Part shown: in pieces, positions 12,560 to 16,113 of the stretch
How the letters are laid out: each line of letters starts with the position of its first letter
How positions within the stretch are numbered: the first letter of the stretch is position 1
NCBI GenBank assembly: GCA_031386665.1
Contig: JANNCN010000027.1
Location: forward strand, 1 to 16,113
Length of the DNA stretch: 16,113 nt
From: JANYCG01 sp031386665
Lineage (GTDB): Bacteria > Pseudomonadota > Gammaproteobacteria > Burkholderiales > Burkholderiaceae_C
Reading direction: 5' to 3'
The notes under the pieces: model-generated
Told to the model about the DNA's origin: nothing
Databases searched by the model: none
What the model saw: the letters and a program-made list of their open reading frames with translations, nothing else
Program-made: the position numbers and the translations under genes

Positions 12560-15196
12560 TTACCGCCGCCTTGCAGACCGCACGCCTGAGAGCTCAGCCA
12601 CGATGCCCATCACCTTGTGCAGGCGCCCTGAATCGGCCACCTCCACTGTGAAAGTCATCCACGCCGTGGCCTTGATGGTTTGGGTTTGCACGCCAATGAC
12701 ATTCATCTTTTCTTTGGTGAAGACCTCCGAGATGTCGCGCAGCAGGCCTTGGCGATCTGCCGCTTCGACCGTCACATCGACCGGGTAGACAGCGCCGACA
12801 GCGCCACCCGCACTCACGTTAGGTGGCTTTGCACCCCATTCCACCTCAATCACCCGTTCGCCGTTCTTGTCGATCATTTCGCGCAGGTTGGAGCAATCGG
12901 CCCGGTGCACGCTCACGCCTTTGCCACGCGTGACAAAGCCGCAAATCGGGTCGGGCGGCGCGGGTTTGCAGCATTTGGCAAGCTGAGTCATCAGCGAATC
13001 AACCCCCACCACCAGCAGGCCGCCTTTGGCGGACGGGTTCAAGTTTTTGGGTTTTCGCAGAATCGGCGCATCAAGGAGGCCGACTTCAGGTTCGGGCGGG
13101 CGCAAGGCGATTTCAATCTGTCGCAGCGAAAACTCGTCTTTGCCCACCACTTCGAACAAATCGTCAGCCGAGCCAAAACCCAGCTGCGCGGCCAGATCGT
13201 CCAGCTTAACTGCGGTTTTGCCCTCGCGCTGCAGCAGTTTTTCGACCGCTTCACGGCCTTTGGCAACGGTCTCGCCCGTGGCTTGGGCATTGAACCAGGC
13301 GCGCACTTTGGCGCGAGCCCGGTGGCTGGTCAGGTAGCCCAATTCGATATTCAGCCAATCGCGCGAAGGCCCCCCTTCTTTGACCACGGTGACCTCAACG
13401 GTTTGACCGTTTTTCAGTGGCGTGTTCAAGGGCACCATGGCCCCGTCCACCCGTGCGCCACGGCAACGGTGGCCCAAGTTGGTGTGCACGCTGTAGGCAA
13501 AATCAACTGCTGTGGCCCCTTGCGGCAGCTCAACAATGGCGGCGTCGGGGGTTAGCACGTAAATGCGGTCGTCAAAGGCGGGGTCGGGTGCTGCGCCTGC
13601 TGGGGCGTGGGACGGCTGGCCGCGCTGGTCACCCGACAGCTCACGCTCCCAAGCCAGCAACTGGCGCAGCACCGCGATTTTGGCGTCGTATTCGCCGCTG
13701 GCCGAAACGCCCGCGTAGCCTTTGGTACCCGCCTCTTTGTAGGCCCAGTGCGCCGCCACACCGTGCTCGGCATGGTCGTGCATGGCCTGGGTTCGAATTT
13801 GCACTTCAATGGGCTGCCCTGCTGAGCGTCCCGCTGCCGGGCCGCCCCAATGCGGGACAGCCCCCTCGGGGGGCAGCGACCCCCGCAAGGGTGGAGCGTG
13901 GGGGTCACCTGACCCTCCCGCTGCCGGGCCGCCCCAATGCGGGACAGCCCCCTCGGGGGGCAGCGACCCCCGCAGGGGTGGAGCGTGGGGGTCACCTGAC
14001 CCTCCCGCTGCCGGGCCGCCCCGAAGCGGGACAGCCCCGTCGGAGGGCAGCGACCCACGCAGGGATGGAGCGTGAGGGTCATATTCCCTAACCACTGTGT
14101 GCAGCGACTGGTAGCCGTTGCCTTTGGGTTTGGCAATGTAGTCGTCAAACTCCTCGGGCAAGGCTTGAAAGTGGCTGTGCACCCAGCTCAAGGCGGCGTA
14201 GCAATCTGGAATATTCGCCACCACCACCCGCAGTGCCCGAATGTCGTAAACCTGCTCAAACCCCAGCGACTTGCCGCGCATTTTTTTGACAATGCTGTAG
14301 ATGTGCTTGGGGCGGCCTTGCACCGTGGCGGCTATACCCTCGGCTTTCAGTGCTTCTGCCACACGCAGTTGCAATTGCTGCATGTAGGCTTCGCGTTCAA
14401 TGCGCTTTTCGTCCAGCAGCTTGGCCACTTGCCGGTAGGTCTCGGGTTCCAAAAACCGGAAGGACAGGTCTTCAAGCTCCCATTTCACCTCCCAAATGCC
14501 CAAGCGGTTCGCCAAGGGCGCAAACACCTGCAGCGACTCCCGCGCCATGGCTTGATCCACCGGCAGTTTGCTGGCCGCATAAAAACGCAAAGTTTGCAAG
14601 CGCGAGGCCAGGCGCAGCATGACGACCCGCAGGTCTTTTGAAAACGCCAGCAGCATTTTGCGAACGGTCTCGGTCTGTGCTGCGGTCGATTGCCCCATGG
14701 GCACGGCACCTTGGGTACGGCCCGGCTTGGCCTGCGCTGCCCGCGCCTGGCGCTGCACCTTGACCAGCTTGTTGGTCTCGACCGCCAAGGCCGCAAAATT
14801 GTCGCCAAAACCGCGGGCGATGGCCTCTGCCGGGCGGCTTAAATGCTCGCAGGCGTAGACCAAATAGCTGGCGGCTTGCATGGCTTCTGACCCGCCAATG
14901 CCTTTCAAAATAGCGGCCACGGCTTGGGCATGGGCCAAGGTGTTTTCGCCCGTGTCCAAAAATTCGTTGGCAATCAGCGGTTCGGCGAACGCACGGGCCC
15001 GTGCGATGGCGTTGGCCAGAGCTGGCTGATTGGGCTGGTTGGGCTGATTTGGTAAATCGAACTGAGCCTGCGCGGTAGCGGCCAGCAACTGGGCTGTCTG
15101 GGAAAAGATGGGCAGAGCAGGCATGCCAGCCGAACCCACAGCGGCAAATTGCGCTGACAGCTCGGCTGAACCCTGCTCGGTGCGGCTACTTTTCAT
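12560..15196 (-). CDS. relA: RelA (p)ppGpp synthetase with a three-unit repeat insertion
   Basis: 878 residues from the ATG at 15194-15196; a TTG at 15215-15217 would add seven. E. coli RelA is 744. The N-terminal HD region (about residues 50-150) has no HD..ED hydrolase motif, reading VYACEHLSRP instead, so it is hydrolase-dead. The synthetase domain carries YDIRALRVVV, EEFDDYIAKPKGNGYQSLHTVV and IEVQIRTQAMHDHAEHGVAAHW; the E-F-D-D motif marks monofunctional RelA rather than bifunctional SpoT/Rel. Then come TGS (RIYVLTPDAAIVELPQGATAVDFAY, from about 543), a Cys-containing region (LAKCCKPAPPDPICGF) and a C-terminal ACT domain (DRQGLLRDISEVF). Odd: about 85 residues (372-456) made of 29-residue repeats split the synthetase between SLHTVV and IEVQIRT. 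A short NQP-NQP-NQP run lies near residue 50. It produces ppGpp at stalled ribosomes and is followed 9 bp later by sbcB. Confidence 0.95.
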   Translation of the reverse strand: MKSSRTEQGSAELSAQFAAVGSAGMPALPIFSQTAQLLAATAQAQFDLPNQPNQPNQPALANAIARARAFAEPLIANEFLDTGENTLAHAQAVAAILKGIGGSEAMQAASYLVYACEHLSRPAEAIARGFGDNFAALAVETNKLVKVQRQARAAQAKPGRTQGAVPMGQSTAAQTETVRKMLLAFSKDLRVVMLRLASRLQTLRFYAASKLPVDQAMARESLQVFAPLANRLGIWEVKWELEDLSFRFLEPETYRQVAKLLDEKRIEREAYMQQLQLRVAEALKAEGIAATVQGRPKHIYSIVKKMRGKSLGFEQVYDIRALRVVVANIPDCYAALSWVHSHFQALPEEFDDYIAKPKGNGYQSLHTVVREYDPHAPSLRGSLPSDGAVPLRGGPAAGGSGDPHAPPLRGSLPPEGAVPHWGGPAAGGSGDPHAPPLRGSLPPEGAVPHWGGPAAGRSAGQPIEVQIRTQAMHDHAEHGVAAHWAYKEAGTKGYAGVSASGEYDAKIAVLRQLLAWERELSGDQRGQPSHAPAGAAPDPAFDDRIYVLTPDAAIVELPQGATAVDFAYSVHTNLGHRCRGARVDGAMVPLNTPLKNGQTVEVTVVKEGGPSRDWLNIELGYLTSHRARAKVRAWFNAQATGETVAKGREAVEKLLQREGKTAVKLDDLAAQLGFGSADDLFEVVGKDEFSLRQIEIALRPPEPEVGLLDAPILRKPKNLNPSAKGGLLVVGVDSLMTQLAKCCKPAPPDPICGFVTRGKGVSVHRADCSNLREMIDKNGERVIEVEWGAKPPNVSAGGAVGAVYPVDVTVEAADRQGLLRDISEVFTKEKMNVIGVQTQTIKATAWMTFTVEVADSGRLHKVMGIVAELSGVRSARRR
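13829..14081. repeat. Tandem 87-bp GC-rich repeat (2.9 units) inside relA
   Basis: Units start with TCCCGCTGCCGGGCC at 13829, 13916 and 14003, a period of exactly 87 bases (29 codons). Units 1 and 2 differ at one base; unit 3 differs at about seven in its first 79 bases and then diverges. Each unit contains a GCCCCCTCGGGGGGC hairpin and a second stem, GACCCCC with GGGGGTC. Read on the relA strand, each unit encodes 29 residues starting DPHAPPLRGSLPPEG and ending in GGPAAGGSG-like sequence. Because 87 is divisible by 3 and the units lack stops in several frames, the gene stays open. The family resembles the sequence at 5752-5826. Confidence 0.93.
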
Positions 15197-15242
15197 GGTG
15201 TTTCGTTGGACATTCAATCGGCTACATTGGGCTTGGCGTCAT

Positions 15243-15779
15243 TCAGACGGGCTGCAAGACTTGGTGCGGCCCTTTGGGCAATATCACCTTCACCCGGTCG
15301 CCCGCGGCCACCACGCCACCTTGCAGGACCACTGCCATCACGCCAGCTTTGCGCACCAGTTGGCCGTCTGCCGTTTTGCCCAGCACGGCGGCCATTAAGC
15401 CGCGTTTGTATTTGTCGATTTGCAGGCAGGGGTTGCGCAAACCCGTCACTTGCACCACCGCGCTTGGCCCCAACCGCAGTTCGGCCCCCGTGGGCAGCGC
15501 CAGCAGGTCGATGCCTTGGGTGCTGATGTTTTCGCCCATGGCACCGGGGGGTACCTCGAACCCCGCGGTCAAAAGCTCGTCAAACAACTCGGACTGCAGT
15601 AAGTGAACCTGCCGCAAATTGGGCGCAAACGGATCTTTGGCTACCCGCGAACGGTGCTGCACCGTCACGCCGCAATGCGCATCGCCCTGCACCCCCAAGC
15701 CTTCGATCAGGGTGATGGATTCAGCCGTTTCTTTGGAAAAGGTGTGGTGGCGGTTGGCGTGGGTGGCGATGACTTTCAT
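15243..15779 (-). CDS. MOSC-domain protein
   Basis: 178 residues from the ATG at 15777-15779, giving MKVIATHANRHHTFSKE; a GTG at 15822-15824 would add 15 residues with no family character. GLGVQGDAHCG near residues 28-38, VHLLQSELFDEL, GAMGENISTQGIDLLALPTGAELRLG and the conserved Cys in GLRNPCLQIDKYKRGLM are the landmarks of stand-alone MOSC proteins related to the C-terminal domain of molybdenum cofactor sulfurase and to YiiM. Family members are linked to Mo-cofactor-dependent reductions or sulfur transfer; the specific substrate is not evident. It lies 46 bp upstream of relA on the same strand and may share its transcript. The gap up to the insertion sequence at the right edge holds only repeat copy B. 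Confidence 0.88.
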   Translation of the reverse strand: MKVIATHANRHHTFSKETAESITLIEGLGVQGDAHCGVTVQHRSRVAKDPFAPNLRQVHLLQSELFDELLTAGFEVPPGAMGENISTQGIDLLALPTGAELRLGPSAVVQVTGLRNPCLQIDKYKRGLMAAVLGKTADGQLVRKAGVMAVVLQGGVVAAGDRVKVILPKGPHQVLQPV

Positions 15780-15880
15780 GGCGATTAGGACGGTGGATGT
15801 GCGGGCAGAAAGATGGGTTGCCACGGATTTTGCAGGGTGGGTGAATCAGTGAAATGCGGTGCGGCGCAGTGCGATGTGGT

Positions 15881-15991
15881 GAAACGCTACATTATTAATA
15901 GCGAACTTTGTATATTATTCGGGAACTAGAGGCCTATTTTGTTCTAAAAATCTCGATTTTGACCGGATGTTGACAAAAAAGAACCTGCAGG
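15881..15991 (+). repeat. Interspersed intergenic repeat, copy B (interrupted at its 3' palindrome)
   Basis: Aligns with the minus strand of 3981-4098. It keeps the GCTA...TAGC hairpin (15886-15902), CTAGAGGCCTATTTT (15926-15940), ATTTTGACC and AAAAAAGAACCTGCAGG. After GAACCTGCAGG it departs abruptly from copy A, which continues TTC and T6, and enters sequence that looks like the left end of an insertion element. It stands about 100 bp upstream of the MOSC gene start, which is transcribed away from it. Its orientation is opposite to copy A. Confidence 0.78.
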
Positions 15992-16113
15992 GTGGGCTAT
16001 CCCCTTAGCTCCACTGGTGTCAGAATCGGCTGATGAGCAAGCCAAAGAAGCAGCCCAAAGGAGGCGTCGATTACCCAGTGAATTGGGGCCAGTACCTGGA
16101 TTGGTTCCACACC
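15992..16113 (+). mobile_element. Left end of a probable IS1595-family insertion sequence (runs off the window)
   Basis: The break in repeat copy B at 15991/15992 is followed by GTGGGCTATCCCCTTAGCTC, which resembles IS1595-type termini (GGGCT-T-TCCC-TTAGC pattern, from memory). A transposase-like start codon follows 41 bp further on. The outer boundary may be off by a few bases because the GG at 15990-15991 could belong to either side. The right end and target duplication are outside the window. Confidence 0.5.
16033..16113 (+). CDS. Probable IS1595-family transposase, N-terminal 27 residues (partial)
   Basis: An open frame starts at the ATG 16033-16035 and runs to the window edge. After a basic start (MSKPKKQPKGG) it reads VDYPVNWGQYLDWFHT, which resembles the N-terminus of IS1595-family transposases ('YP-x-x-W-x-E-F-x-x-W-F', preceding a zinc-binding region). 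The zinc ribbon and catalytic triad lie outside the window. The call rests on 27 residues and the terminal sequence just upstream, so it is tentative. There is no clear Shine-Dalgarno sequence. Confidence 0.55.
   Translation, partial: MSKPKKQPKGGVDYPVNWGQYLDWFHT

Noticed and set aside
13829..14081. Tandem repeat considered as a CRISPR array.
   Set aside because: The units are contiguous and nearly identical along their full 87 bases; there are no variable spacers and no cas genes nearby.
13417..14148. Long open frames in other frames across the relA repeat array (plus strand 13417-14091, minus strand 13552-14148), whose translations also look repetitive.
   Set aside because: The 87-bp period is divisible by three and the units lack stops in several frames, so periodic shadow proteins arise automatically. 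Only the relA frame connects conserved domains on both sides.

Overview
The window reads as chromosome of a betaproteobacterium of the order Burkholderiales, most likely family Comamonadaceae. The grounds are fairly high GC, the kind of RelA and exonuclease I present, a fused LivH-LivM permease, and GC-rich intergenic repeats that I associate from memory with that family. Genus is not determined.

Left part (1-3731, all minus strand): a nitroreductase-family flavoprotein gene, then a branched-chain-amino-acid-type (HAAT) ABC transporter made of a fused LivH-LivM permease, LivG, and LivF cut by the window edge. The transporter genes overlap by 4-8 bases and are clearly one operon. A 446-bp AT-rich intergenic stretch follows, with a 32-bp perfect palindrome and one copy of a ~110-bp interspersed repeat.

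Middle (4178-9193, plus strand): a BMP/NupABC-type nucleoside/nucleobase importer (double-ABC ATPase and two permeases, but no binding-protein gene in the window), followed by a CodA-type cytosine deaminase. Together they suggest uptake of a nucleobase or nucleoside and its deamination.

Right of this (9194-10998) is an accessory block. It holds a ~220-bp strongly self-complementary element and two PIN-domain toxin-antitoxin pairs facing each other. From 11063 to 15779 (minus strand) is a compact housekeeping block: MOSC protein, RelA (p)ppGpp synthetase, exonuclease I. At the right edge a second copy of the interspersed repeat, inverted relative to the first, is interrupted at its palindrome by the left end of what looks like an IS1595-family insertion sequence.

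The most unusual observation is a GC-rich, hairpin-forming repeat that has entered protein-coding genes in frame. Nearly three tandem 87-bp (29-codon) units sit inside the RelA synthetase domain, between the GYQSLHT and EVQIRT strands. A related single copy encodes the last ~25 residues of the double-ABC ATPase and runs up to the start of the next permease gene.
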